Below are positions 9,144-17,373 of a stretch of DNA of 64,000 nucleotides, one piece after another. A program made the translations under genes and the position numbers. The notes beneath the pieces were generated by a model. That model was not told where the DNA came from, ran no database searches, and worked only from the letters and a program-made list of their open reading frames with translations. Where the stretch lies: contig NZ_MBEJ01000077.1 of NCBI RefSeq assembly GCF_001953975.1, positions 1 to 64,000 on the forward strand, written 5' to 3'. Each line of letters opens with the position of its first letter. Positions within the stretch are counted from its first letter, which is position 1. The stretch comes from Mycobacterium sp. NS-7484 (GTDB lineage Bacteria > Actinomycetota > Actinomycetes > Mycobacteriales > Mycobacteriaceae).

Positions 9144-10082
9144 TCAGGCGGCTCCGAAGTAATCGCCCGAAATCGATTCGGAGGCAACACCGTCAGGCCC
9201 GACCGGCACGTCACCGACCAACGTGATGCGGTGCAACACCCGGTCGCCTTCGACATGCTCGAAGTCACGCGGCGCCAGGTGCAGGGCGGCACGGTTGTCC
9301 CAGAACGCCACGCTGCCGGGCTCCCACTTGAACCGCACCGAGTATTCCGGCCGGGCGATCTCCTCGAACAGCAGATCCAGCAGGTGCCGGCTTTCGCGGG
9401 GCGAGAGATTGACGATCTCGCGGGTGAAGGACGGGTTGACGTAGAGGACCTTCTCCCCGGTCTCCGGATGTACCCGCACCACGGGGTGGATGGTGGCCAG
9501 CGGATTGCTGCGCACCAAATCGCCGATCTTCTCGGTGCTGCGCTCGGCCGACGTTGTGGAGCCGAAGCGGTGCTCGGCGCGCAGGTCGTCGAGCAAGCTC
9601 TGCACGGACGGAGAAAGCCCCGCGTAAACCGCAGCGACATTGGTGAACTGGGTGTCGCCACCGTAGTCGGGTACTCGTTCGGCCCGCAGGATCGAATGCG
9701 ACGGCGGGTTGATCAGCGGTGTGACATCGGCATGCCAACCCGGACCGTTGGGACTCTGCCGCTTGCGGTACTTCGTGCCGTACCGGTGATCGTAGGCAGC
9801 GGGTGAGACCGTGTGGATCTGCGGGAATCCGACTGGGGCAGAGTCGCCCTCGTACGGATGCCCCGGCGTCACCTCACCGAACTGTGCGCCGAACGCGATC
9901 TGTGAAGCGTGGTCGAGATCCTGCCCACGGAAGAAGACCACCTTCCACCGGTGTAGTGCCGCCCGGATCGCTTCGATATGGTCGGCGGACAGCGGTGTCG
10001 ACAGATCGACCCCCTCGATCAGGGCGCCGGTGAAGCCCGACAACGGCGTCACCTCGACCTGGGCGGAAACAGAAGAAGGCAT
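9144..10082 (-). CDS. TauD/TfdA family Fe(II)/2-oxoglutarate dioxygenase (copy 2)
   Basis: A 312-aa paralogue of the dioxygenase at the other end of the operon. Ligands are His117-x-Asp119 (GWHADV) and His268 (NRAALHLA), with Arg285 (LHRITL) for 2-oxoglutarate. It is the first gene of the operon. A GTG two codons upstream is possible, but GGGGAG stands 7 nt before the ATG at 10082 and only 1 nt before the GTG, so the ATG is preferred. Divergence in the loop after residue 95 between the two copies suggests different substrates. Confidence 0.88.
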   Translation of the reverse strand: MPSSVSAQVEVTPLSGFTGALIEGVDLSTPLSADHIEAIRAALHRWKVVFFRGQDLDHASQIAFGAQFGEVTPGHPYEGDSAPVGFPQIHTVSPAAYDHRYGTKYRKRQSPNGPGWHADVTPLINPPSHSILRAERVPDYGGDTQFTNVAAVYAGLSPSVQSLLDDLRAEHRFGSTTSAERSTEKIGDLVRSNPLATIHPVVRVHPETGEKVLYVNPSFTREIVNLSPRESRHLLDLLFEEIARPEYSVRFKWEPGSVAFWDNRAALHLAPRDFEHVEGDRVLHRITLVGDVPVGPDGVASESISGDYFGAA

Positions 10083-10345
10083 GGCCACGCTCCCCTCGAA
10101 AGCGGCTGCTACAACGACTGCTCGACGCTAACCAGGTTGTCCGTGAGGCTTACCGGTTTGAATCGGCGTGACTGGAATGGCGAGCAAATTTCATTGCCGC
10201 TTTGCGGCTGTCGTCCACATCAACGGTTTCTGACGAATACCCGGGTGTCACCCACGGTGCCCGGCATCGTCGTGCACAATATGACCTCGCGTCAGCGCCC
10301 GTCGTCTGTGCCACGCCCACCACACCGCCGTTTCCGGGAGCAAGC

Positions 10346-10975
10346 TTGGTCACCTACCCAGTTTCCACACCGCAGCCGATGTATCCGCCCACTCGCGGCG
10401 GACGGCACCGAAAGGCGCCGCAGCGGCGTTGGCTACCGGTGGGGATCGGGGTGGCCGCAGCGGCCATGGTCAGTTCACTGCTCACCGCATTCGTCATCAT
10501 CACCACATTGGCTGCCAAGCTCTCCGCCAGGGACTCGGTGTATGCCGTCGGCGCGAGAACCTATGAGGTGAAACCGAACCCGCCGGCACCACGCCGCCTG
10601 GCCGAGCCGGCGGCCGCCGCGGCTGCTGCGCCGTTCTCGTTCGACAGCTCCGGCTTCGTCGGCTCGGCGGCCCGGTGCCGGGAGAACCAGGCGGCACGCG
10701 CGATCGGACGCACCGAGGGCTCACTGGTGGTGATCTGCCTGGATCGCAGTGGCCGACTCGAGTACCACGGCGTGCGACTCTCCGACCGGGCCGCGCTCGC
10801 GGCCTCCGCCGATCTCACGCCCGGTCGCCGGTTCGTGGCGCGGAACTATCAGGTCGACTACGCGGTCTCCCCGACCGAGTTGCTCGTCACGTCGGGGAGC
10901 GCGGTGCTCAAGCGCGAGCCGATGGTCGAGTACCGAGAGATCTTGTCCGCATCCGTCGTCGTGGCGCCGCGGTAA
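10346..10975 (+). CDS. Single-pass membrane protein of unknown function
   Basis: About 209 aa. A proline- and arginine-rich N terminus (PPTRGGRHRKAPQRRW) is followed by one membrane helix (WLPVGIGVAAAAMVSSLL onward), an Ala-rich linker and an extracytoplasmic domain of about 120 residues with two Cys. This is the general layout of many mycobacterial membrane-anchored proteins; I do not recognise the outer domain. The start is uncertain: TTG at 10346 has GGGAG 5 nt upstream, while ATG at 10379 is the next choice. The amidase gene follows after 15 bp. Confidence 0.65.
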   Translation: MVTYPVSTPQPMYPPTRGGRHRKAPQRRWLPVGIGVAAAAMVSSLLTAFVIITTLAAKLSARDSVYAVGARTYEVKPNPPAPRRLAEPAAAAAAAPFSFDSSGFVGSAARCRENQAARAIGRTEGSLVVICLDRSGRLEYHGVRLSDRAALAASADLTPGRRFVARNYQVDYAVSPTELLVTSGSAVLKREPMVEYREILSASVVVAPR

Positions 10976-10990
10976 CCGGGAGCGAGACGG

Positions 10991-12466
10991 ATGAACTCGA
11001 CATCGGCATTCGAACTGGCCGACACCGATGCGATCGGGCAGGCGGCACTGGCCGCGGCCGGCGAGGTGACCGCGGTCGAACTTCTCGACGCCGCGATCAC
11101 CCGGCTCGAGGCGGCTCGCGGGCTCAACGCCGTGATCCTCGACCTGTTCGACCGGGGACGATCCCAGGCCGTCGCACTCGACGAGTCCGGTGTGCTGCGC
11201 TCGGGGCAGGCCGGTCCGCTGGCCGGTGTGCCGTTTCTGCTCAAGGATCTCGGGGCCGCACTGGCCGGCACCCGCGAGGCGATGGGCTCGGTGGCCTTTC
11301 GGGACCACGTCTCGGCAGACACCGCGTGGACGGTGCAGCAGTACCTGGCTGCGGGCCTGGTGGTGTTCGGCAAGACCAATACCCCGGAATGGGGAAACCA
11401 CTGCACGACCGAACCGGTGCTGTTCGGCGCCACGGCAAACCCCTGGTCGCCGGCGGTCACCCCGGGCGGATCCAGCGGCGGCTCGGCAGCGGCCGTGGCC
11501 GCCGGTGTGGTGCCGGCCGCCTCGGGCGGAGACGGCACCGGGTCCATCCGGGTGCCGGCGTCGTGCTGTGGACTGGTCGGTCTCAAGCCGCGGCGCGGCC
11601 GGTCGTCGTTCGCACCCGAGGGCGGCCACGGACTCGAGGGGCTGGTGAACAACCACGCGTTGACCCGGACGGTCCGCGACTGCGCGGCGTTGCTCGACGT
11701 CATCGCCGGCAGCGCGCCGGGTGATCCCTACACCGCCGCCACCCCGACCCGTCCGTTCCTCGAGGCCGTCGGACGGACACCACCGGCACAGCGCGTCCTG
11801 CTCGCCACCTCGTCACCGTTCCCCACCGACCGGATCGATCCCGAGGTGGTCTCCGCGGTCGAAGCCACCGGCCGGCTGCTGGAAAGCCTCGGGCACCGGG
11901 TGGAGCCCGGGGCACCGACGATCGACCCAGATGCGGTGGCCGACGCCGTCGCGGTGCTGCACGCGGTGAGCAATGCCGCCCTGCACGAGCTGGCCACGGC
12001 CCACCTGGGCCGCCGGCCGCGCGAGGACGAGTTCGAGGCGAGCAGCTGGGTGATGATGCGGGAGGGTTTCGCCACCACGGGCCTGGCCTACGCCGACGCG
12101 ATCGCCGCCATCCATGCCCAGACCCGGCGGTTCGCCGCGGGTATGACCGGTCACGATGTGCTTCTGGTGCCGACCCTGCTGACCGGCCCGCCGCCCTACG
12201 GCCTACTGAATCAGCCACGGGGCACGACCAGGGCCTTTTTCGACGTCGAGTTCGCCACCACCGGCTGGACGTCGCTGGCCAACGTGACCGGTTGGGCAGC
12301 AGTTTCACTGCCGCTGGGCCGCACCCACGACGGTCTGCCGATCGGAGTCCAGCTGATGGCACCGGATGAGGCGATCCTGCTGAGCTTGGCCGGCCAACTC
12401 GAGCAGGCAGCGCCATGGGCGGCTCACATTCCGCCGCGGTGGGTGGCCGGTACCACTACGACGTAG
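10991..12466 (+). CDS. Amidase signature family hydrolase
   Basis: A 491-aa amidase. The Ser-cisSer-Lys triad is visible: Lys85 (FLLKDLG), Ser161/162 in GGSSGGS, and the nucleophile Ser185 in GGDGTGSIRVPA. Such enzymes hydrolyse a range of carboxamides and are cytosolic; specificity cannot be read from the sequence. GGGAG lies 8 nt before the ATG. It follows the membrane protein by 15 bp, so the two may be co-transcribed. Length is normal for the family. Confidence 0.9.
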   Translation: MNSTSAFELADTDAIGQAALAAAGEVTAVELLDAAITRLEAARGLNAVILDLFDRGRSQAVALDESGVLRSGQAGPLAGVPFLLKDLGAALAGTREAMGSVAFRDHVSADTAWTVQQYLAAGLVVFGKTNTPEWGNHCTTEPVLFGATANPWSPAVTPGGSSGGSAAAVAAGVVPAASGGDGTGSIRVPASCCGLVGLKPRRGRSSFAPEGGHGLEGLVNNHALTRTVRDCAALLDVIAGSAPGDPYTAATPTRPFLEAVGRTPPAQRVLLATSSPFPTDRIDPEVVSAVEATGRLLESLGHRVEPGAPTIDPDAVADAVAVLHAVSNAALHELATAHLGRRPREDEFEASSWVMMREGFATTGLAYADAIAAIHAQTRRFAAGMTGHDVLLVPTLLTGPPPYGLLNQPRGTTRAFFDVEFATTGWTSLANVTGWAAVSLPLGRTHDGLPIGVQLMAPDEAILLSLAGQLEQAAPWAAHIPPRWVAGTTTT

Positions 12467-12517
12467 CCGCCGATATCCTCTGAGGCGACAGCCATCTTCA
12501 AAGGAGTGGACAACCTC

Positions 12518-13411
12518 ATGGTGAACCAGCAGCAGGCCGACAAGATGACCACGGGCAAGGGGTTCATCGCCGCACTCGACCAGAGCGGTGGCTCGACCCC
12601 CAAGGCCCTGCGGCTCTACGGGGTGGAAGAGAGTGCCTACTCCTCCGAAGACGAGATGTTCGATCTGATCCACCAGATGCGCTCGCGCATCATCACCTCG
12701 CCGGTGTTCAACGGTGACCGGGTGCTGGCCGCGATCCTGTTCGAGCAGACCATGGACCGCTCCATCGAGGGCAAGCCCACCGCCACCTACCTGTGGGAGG
12801 ACAAGGGCGTCGTCCCGCTGCTGAAGATCGACAAGGGGCTGGCCGACGCCGCCGACGGCGTGCAGGTGATGAAGCCGATGCCCGGCCTGGACGAGCTGCT
12901 GGCCCGCGCCGCGAAGAACGGCATCTTCGGCACCAAGGAGCGTTCGGTCATCGGCGCGGCCAACCCCGAGGGCGTGGCCGCGGTGGTGGCTCAGCAGTTC
13001 GACGTGGCCAAGCAGGTGCTCTCCCACGGTCTGATCCCGATCATCGAGCCCGAGGTCACGATCTCGATCTCCGACAAGGCCGAAGCCGAGAACTTGCTGC
13101 GCGACGAGATCGCCAAGAATCTCGATGCATTGCCCGCCGACCAGAAGGTCATGCTCAAGCTGACCCTGCCGACTCAGGCCAACCACTACCAGTCGCTCGT
13201 CGAGCACCCGAAGGTGATGCGGGTGGTGGCACTGTCCGGCGGTTACTCGCGCGACGAGGCCAACAAGCTGCTCGCCCAGAACACCGGTGTGATCGCCAGC
13301 TTCAGCCGGGCGCTGACCGAGGGATTGTCGGCCCAGCAGAGTGACGACGAGTTCAACGCCACGCTGGACAAGTCCATCCAGTCCATCTACGACGCCTCCA
13401 TCGCGGGCTAG
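12518..13411 (+). CDS. Class I fructose-bisphosphate aldolase
   Basis: A 297-aa glycolytic/gluconeogenic aldolase of the Schiff-base (metal-independent) class. Family landmarks are [19 protein letters not shown] near the N terminus, LLKIDKG (Lys103/107), IIEPEV (Glu177), and the candidate Schiff-base Lys214 in MLKLTLPTQ. Many mycobacteria rely on a class II enzyme, so this would be a second aldolase. A GTG four codons upstream sits on the Shine-Dalgarno itself; AAGGAG stands 11 nt before the ATG at 12518, which is chosen. Confidence 0.9.
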   Translation: MVNQQQADKMTTGKGFIAALDQSGGSTPKALRLYGVEESAYSSEDEMFDLIHQMRSRIITSPVFNGDRVLAAILFEQTMDRSIEGKPTATYLWEDKGVVPLLKIDKGLADAADGVQVMKPMPGLDELLARAAKNGIFGTKERSVIGAANPEGVAAVVAQQFDVAKQVLSHGLIPIIEPEVTISISDKAEAENLLRDEIAKNLDALPADQKVMLKLTLPTQANHYQSLVEHPKVMRVVALSGGYSRDEANKLLAQNTGVIASFSRALTEGLSAQQSDDEFNATLDKSIQSIYDASIAG

Positions 13412-13433
13412 TCGCGGACCCGGCGAGACGCAG

Positions 13434-14360
13434 ATGGTCATCCCGATCGATCGCCCCAAGCTCGAGGGCAATGTCGCTGTCGGCGACGGCCGGCAACTCG
13501 GCTTTGCCGAGTTCGGCGATCCGCAAGGCCGGGCGGTGTTCTGGCTGCACGGCACCCCGGGGGCCCGGCGCCAGATCCCGACCGAAGCCCGGATCTACGC
13601 CGAGCGGAACCACATCCGGTTGATCGGGGTGGACCGGCCCGGCATCGGGTCCTCCACGCCGCACCAGTACGACCGCGTGCTGGATTTCGGTGACGATCTG
13701 CGCACCATCGCCGACACGTTGGGCATCGACAAGATGGCCGTCATCGGGTTGTCCGGAGGTGGGCCCTACACGCTGGCCACCGCGGCCGCCATGCCCGACC
13801 GGGTGATGGCGGCCGGGGTGCTCGGCGGGGTGGCGCCCATGGTCGGCCCCGATGCGATCAGCAGTCCGCTCATGCAACTCGGCGCGGTGGTCGCGCCGGT
13901 GCTTCAGGTCGCGGGGGCACCGATCCGGTTGGCCGCTTCCGGGCTGATCCGGTTGATCCGTCCGGTCGCCTCCCCCGCCCTGGAGATCTATGCGCGGATC
14001 TCCCCCGAGGGGGATCGACGCATGCTGGCCCGGCCGGAGTTCAAGGCGATGTTCCTCGACGACCTGCTCAACGGCAGTCGTAAGCAACTCGCCGCGCCGT
14101 TCTACGACATCGTGGTGTTCGAGCGTGACTGGGGCTTCCGGCTCGACGAGGTCAAGGTTCCGGTGCACTGGTGGCACGGCGATCACGACCACATCGTGCC
14201 GTTCTCCCACGGTCAGCACGTGGTGTCCAGGTTGCCCGACGCGGTGATGACCGAACTGCCCTACGAGAGCCACCTCGGCGGCTTGGGCTGCGCCGAGGAG
14301 ATCATGGGCACGATGATCTCGACCTGGGACAAGTCGGGTACCGAGCCCGTCCGGGGTTGA
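13434..14360 (+). CDS. Alpha/beta hydrolase
   Basis: A 308-aa alpha/beta hydrolase. The oxyanion motif is HGTPG (39-43), the nucleophile elbow GLSGGG has Ser107, an acid is likely in HGDHDHIVPF, and the catalytic His is likely in YESHLGG. This combination is common among mycobacterial lipid or ester hydrolases, and the substrate is open. The ATG is 22 bp after the aldolase stop; the frame is open further upstream but that part overlaps aldolase coding sequence. A hairpin follows the stop. Confidence 0.85.
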   Translation: MVIPIDRPKLEGNVAVGDGRQLGFAEFGDPQGRAVFWLHGTPGARRQIPTEARIYAERNHIRLIGVDRPGIGSSTPHQYDRVLDFGDDLRTIADTLGIDKMAVIGLSGGGPYTLATAAAMPDRVMAAGVLGGVAPMVGPDAISSPLMQLGAVVAPVLQVAGAPIRLAASGLIRLIRPVASPALEIYARISPEGDRRMLARPEFKAMFLDDLLNGSRKQLAAPFYDIVVFERDWGFRLDEVKVPVHWWHGDHDHIVPFSHGQHVVSRLPDAVMTELPYESHLGGLGCAEEIMGTMISTWDKSGTEPVRG

Positions 14361-14379
14361 CCTCAGCCATTGTTGAGGG

Positions 14380-14406
14380 TCGAGGCTGTCGTCATGACAA
14401 CCTCGA
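14380..14406. terminator. Hairpin between convergent genes
   Basis: Interrupted inverted repeat TCGAGG (14380-14385) and CCTCGA (14401-14406) with inner TGTC/GACA pairing around a 5-nt loop and one mismatch. It lies 19 bp after the hydrolase stop. There is no T run. It could end transcription from the hydrolase and, from the other side, from cinA. Confidence 0.45.
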
Positions 14407-14540
14407 TGACTGGAGGCACTTACGCCGCGGATTACAGCCACCAGGTGACTGCAGACCTATGCCTAGAGCATGCCTAATCAATGTGAATAGTGTTGCAGCC
14501 CACGGAGAGCCACCTTGCCACCGGCAACTCCAGGCACGAA

Positions 14541-15809
14541 CTAGTCGCCACCGCCGGTGAGGGCCCGGCGCAACAGGTGCATCGCCACGGTGGTGGCCCG
14601 CTCGCGGATGTCGGAACGATTGCCCGGGAGCCGGATCGTGCGCGTGATCGACGTCGATCCGGCCCGAACAGAGAAACACACGGTGCCCACCGGCTTATCC
14701 GGGCCACCGCCGCCCGGCCCGGCAACACCACTGATGGCCACCGCGGTATCGGCACCGAAATGGTGCAAGGCGCCGGTCACCATCGACTCGACCACCGGTT
14801 CGGACACCGCGCCGTACTCGGTGATCAGACCCGGATCCACGTTCAGCATTTCGGCTTTCGCCTCGTTCGCATAGGCGACGACGCCGCCGACGAAGTAATC
14901 CGAGCACCCTGGCATGTCGGCCAGCCGGGCCGCCAGCAGGCCGGCAGTGCAGGACTCCGCCGTGGCGATGCGATGTCCGGCCAGCAGGGCGGCGACCTGC
15001 TCGTCGACCGTCGACCCGTCCTCGGAGTACAGCGCGGCGCCGTGACGGTCGCGCAGCAGCGCCAGCAGGTCCTGATAGGTGCCGGCGGCACGGGGCTCGT
15101 AGCGGGTGACGATCTCCAGTTCACCGCGGCGCAGGCACGTCGTGATCTCCAGCGCATCGAAATCCAGGATCGTCGATTCCGCGTCACGCAAGGTCTCGGC
15201 CAAACCGGATTCGGCCAGGCCGAACATCCGCACCATTTCCTGGGTGTAGCTGGTTCGACCCGAAATTGCCTGTTGCACAGCATCGGTCGCGAGAGCGGTG
15301 TGCCACATGGGCTGCAGTTCACGCGGCGGCCCGGGCAGCACCACCACGGTCGGCGGGCCCGCCACGACCACACCGGGGGCCGTGCCGACCGGTTCGAGTA
15401 CCTCGGCACCGAGCGGCACCAGCGCCTGCTTGCGGTTGGCGGCGCGGACCGCGTCGAAATCCACACCCGGACGCTCGCCCATCAGCTTGCGCAGGATTGC
15501 GGCGATCCGTTGCTCCAGCGCCTCGTCGAGCACCAGCTCGCGGCCGCAGAACTCGGCGACCGTCGCCACGGTGAGATCGTCGGCGGTCGGGCCCAGCCCG
15601 CCGCTCGTCACGATTAGGTCCACGCCCTCCGAGGCCAGGAACTGCAGTTGCGCGGCGATGTCACCGGGGCGGTCTCCGCAGATGGTGATGTGTGCGAGTT
15701 CCACCCCGAGCTCGAGCAGCCGATCGGCCAACCACGGCCCGTTGCGGTCCTGAACCCGGCCCGTGAGTACTTCTGTCCCGGTTACGACGATGCCTGCGCG
15801 TGCGCTCAC
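14541..15809 (-). CDS. cinA: CinA family nicotinamide-nucleotide amidohydrolase
   Basis: A 422-aa two-domain protein. The N-terminal part is a MoCF/COG1058 domain ([16 protein letters not shown], then [12 protein letters not shown]), linked in other bacteria to ADP-ribose pyrophosphatase activity. The C-terminal part is the CinA/PncC amidohydrolase domain ([30 protein letters not shown]), which recycles NMN. In mycobacteria CinA has been linked to isoniazid-NAD adduct cleavage. GTG at 15809 is preceded by AAGG at 8 nt and begins directly at the family motif; the longer open frame is a shadow of eis. Confidence 0.92.
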   Translation of the reverse strand: MSARAGIVVTGTEVLTGRVQDRNGPWLADRLLELGVELAHITICGDRPGDIAAQLQFLASEGVDLIVTSGGLGPTADDLTVATVAEFCGRELVLDEALEQRIAAILRKLMGERPGVDFDAVRAANRKQALVPLGAEVLEPVGTAPGVVVAGPPTVVVLPGPPRELQPMWHTALATDAVQQAISGRTSYTQEMVRMFGLAESGLAETLRDAESTILDFDALEITTCLRRGELEIVTRYEPRAAGTYQDLLALLRDRHGAALYSEDGSTVDEQVAALLAGHRIATAESCTAGLLAARLADMPGCSDYFVGGVVAYANEAKAEMLNVDPGLITEYGAVSEPVVESMVTGALHHFGADTAVAISGVAGPGGGGPDKPVGTVCFSVRAGSTSITRTIRLPGNRSDIRERATTVAMHLLRRALTGGGD

Positions 15810-15844
15810 CCCGTGAACCTTACGCAGCGCGCTCACCGAGTGGC

Positions 15845-17065
15845 TCAGAAGCTGTAGCCCAATTCGGCCGGAACCTCGCTCGCGAAGGCGGCGCCGAGCC
15901 GTCGCACCAGTTGTGGATCGTTGCAGCGCAACCGGTTTGCGGCAGCGAACGCTTCCGGGCGATGGCTGCCGAGATAGAGGCTGCCGAGCACGTCGAGGTC
16001 GATTTCGATGTCCGCGGCAGCGTCGACGGGCGTACACCGGGCCCGGCCGCCGCGGATCTCAAGCGCGAATCGTCCACCGTCACCGCGGAAACCGTCGGTG
16101 ACCGCCAGCACGACATCGAGATCGGCCTGATACCGGCGAACCTCGAGTGCCGCCGCGATGTCCATGATGCGGATCCACAGATCGTCACTGCTCGAGGTCA
16201 CCCGAACCAGCCTCGGATTGGTCAGCAGATAGGGCAGCACGTCGCCCGGATGCGTCCAGACCGAGACCGTCTCCATGAGGTCCATGCCCAGCAGCGCCCG
16301 CCACAGGGCGATGTAGGCATCAGGCGTCACCGCGGTCACTTCGCGGACCCGGATCGACCGGGTCTCCCCGCCGTGTACCCGGTAGAGCGCATAGCCGTCC
16401 CGATGCAGGAATGCGAACAGTTCCGACCCGCCGTCGCGGGTGTTCTCCCGGTCGGCGAGGACGTCGTCCCACAACGGCATCGGGCACACCAGCCCGCCCG
16501 GCGTCTGCTGCCGCCAGCGGTCGTAGATCTCGGCGAGTGAGTCCCGCTGCTCGGCAGGGTTGACCAGCCGCACCCCGCCCGGGTCGGGTACGCCGGCGCG
16601 GAACTCGGCGAACCGGCGATCGATCGACATCTGGTGGACGGTGGTGGCCGGACCGTAGCCGAACCGGCCGTAGATCCCGCCCTCGCTGGCGGTGAGCGCG
16701 GCAATCGGGTACCGGGCATCGGCGATCCGCTGGTGCAACTCGGTGTACATCGCGCGCAGGATTCCGCGGCGGCGATGGGTGGGGGCGACTGCCACGTAGC
16801 TCAGACCTGCCGTCGGCACCACCGCCCCTCCGGGGACGGTGAGCTCCAGATCGAGGTAAATCGACTGCCCGACGATATCGGCGGGCCGGTGCCCGTCGGG
16901 GCCGGCGGCGCGCATCACCACGGCGCCCTCGGCGGCCACCATCTGCCGCCAGACCGCCATCGACTCCGGATGGGCGTTTTCGCCGAACGCGGTGTTGCCG
17001 AGCAGAGCCATGGCCGGCCAGTCGGCGTCGGTGACGCTGTGCAGGGTCAGATGATCGTCAGGCAC
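15845..17065 (-). CDS. eis: Eis-type GNAT N-acetyltransferase
   Basis: A 406-aa homologue of mycobacterial Eis, the enhanced-intracellular-survival acetyltransferase that multi-acetylates aminoglycosides and protein lysines. The acetyl-CoA site is in [19 protein letters not shown]; the next block is [16 protein letters not shown] second GNAT-like fold and a sterol-carrier-like C-terminal domain follow, ending in Phe, whose carboxylate is catalytic in Eis. GTG at 17065 (VPDDHLTL) aligns with the start of the family; GTG at 17083 is an alternative. It lies 35 bp upstream of cinA on the same strand. Confidence 0.93.
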   Translation of the reverse strand: MPDDHLTLHSVTDADWPAMALLGNTAFGENAHPESMAVWRQMVAAEGAVVMRAAGPDGHRPADIVGQSIYLDLELTVPGGAVVPTAGLSYVAVAPTHRRRGILRAMYTELHQRIADARYPIAALTASEGGIYGRFGYGPATTVHQMSIDRRFAEFRAGVPDPGGVRLVNPAEQRDSLAEIYDRWRQQTPGGLVCPMPLWDDVLADRENTRDGGSELFAFLHRDGYALYRVHGGETRSIRVREVTAVTPDAYIALWRALLGMDLMETVSVWTHPGDVLPYLLTNPRLVRVTSSSDDLWIRIMDIAAALEVRRYQADLDVVLAVTDGFRGDGGRFALEIRGGRARCTPVDAAADIEIDLDVLGSLYLGSHRPEAFAAANRLRCNDPQLVRRLGAAFASEVPAELGYSF

Positions 17066-17139
17066 AGAACCCGACAGTGCCACACCGTGATCCGGGGGCG
17101 CGACTGATTTTCCCCGTGGCGGGATGGCCGCGCGACGTG

Positions 17140-17364
17140 TCAGCGCTTGAGCCAGCTGTTCAGCGTGGCCACCTCGCGGGTGTAGGTGGTCATGATGTCG
17201 TCCTGGTACAGCGTGGCACCGCTGATCGCGTCCGAGCCCTGCCACACCACCCTGATCCGGTTCGCACCGCGCTGGTAGACATCGACCCGGTCGACGTCTC
17301 GGTGCAGCCATCCGGTGCTCTCGGCGAGCCGGCCGACCTCATGGCGCTCATCGGTTGTGGTCAT
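17140..17364 (-). CDS. Small conserved protein downstream of GH2 gene
   Basis: A 74-aa soluble protein rich in charged residues (MTTTDERHEVGRLAESTGWL ... VATLNSWLKR). It has no signal peptide or known motif. Its ATG is 9 bp after the stop of the GH2 gene, so it is very likely the second gene of that operon, although it may function apart from it. Good codon use and tight spacing argue that it is real. Function unknown. Confidence 0.7.
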   Translation of the reverse strand: MTTTDERHEVGRLAESTGWLHRDVDRVDVYQRGANRIRVVWQGSDAISGATLYQDDIMTTYTREVATLNSWLKR

Positions 17365-17373
17365 GCGCCGATC

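Noticed and set aside
10127..10141. AAC...GTT pattern resembling a KstR box upstream of the dioxygenase operon
   Set aside because: Spacing between AAC and GTT is 3 rather than 2, so it does not fit the consensus.
12305..13555. 416-aa minus-strand open frame over the aldolase gene
   Set aside because: Covers the aldolase exactly in antisense; no known motif, typical GC-rich shadow.
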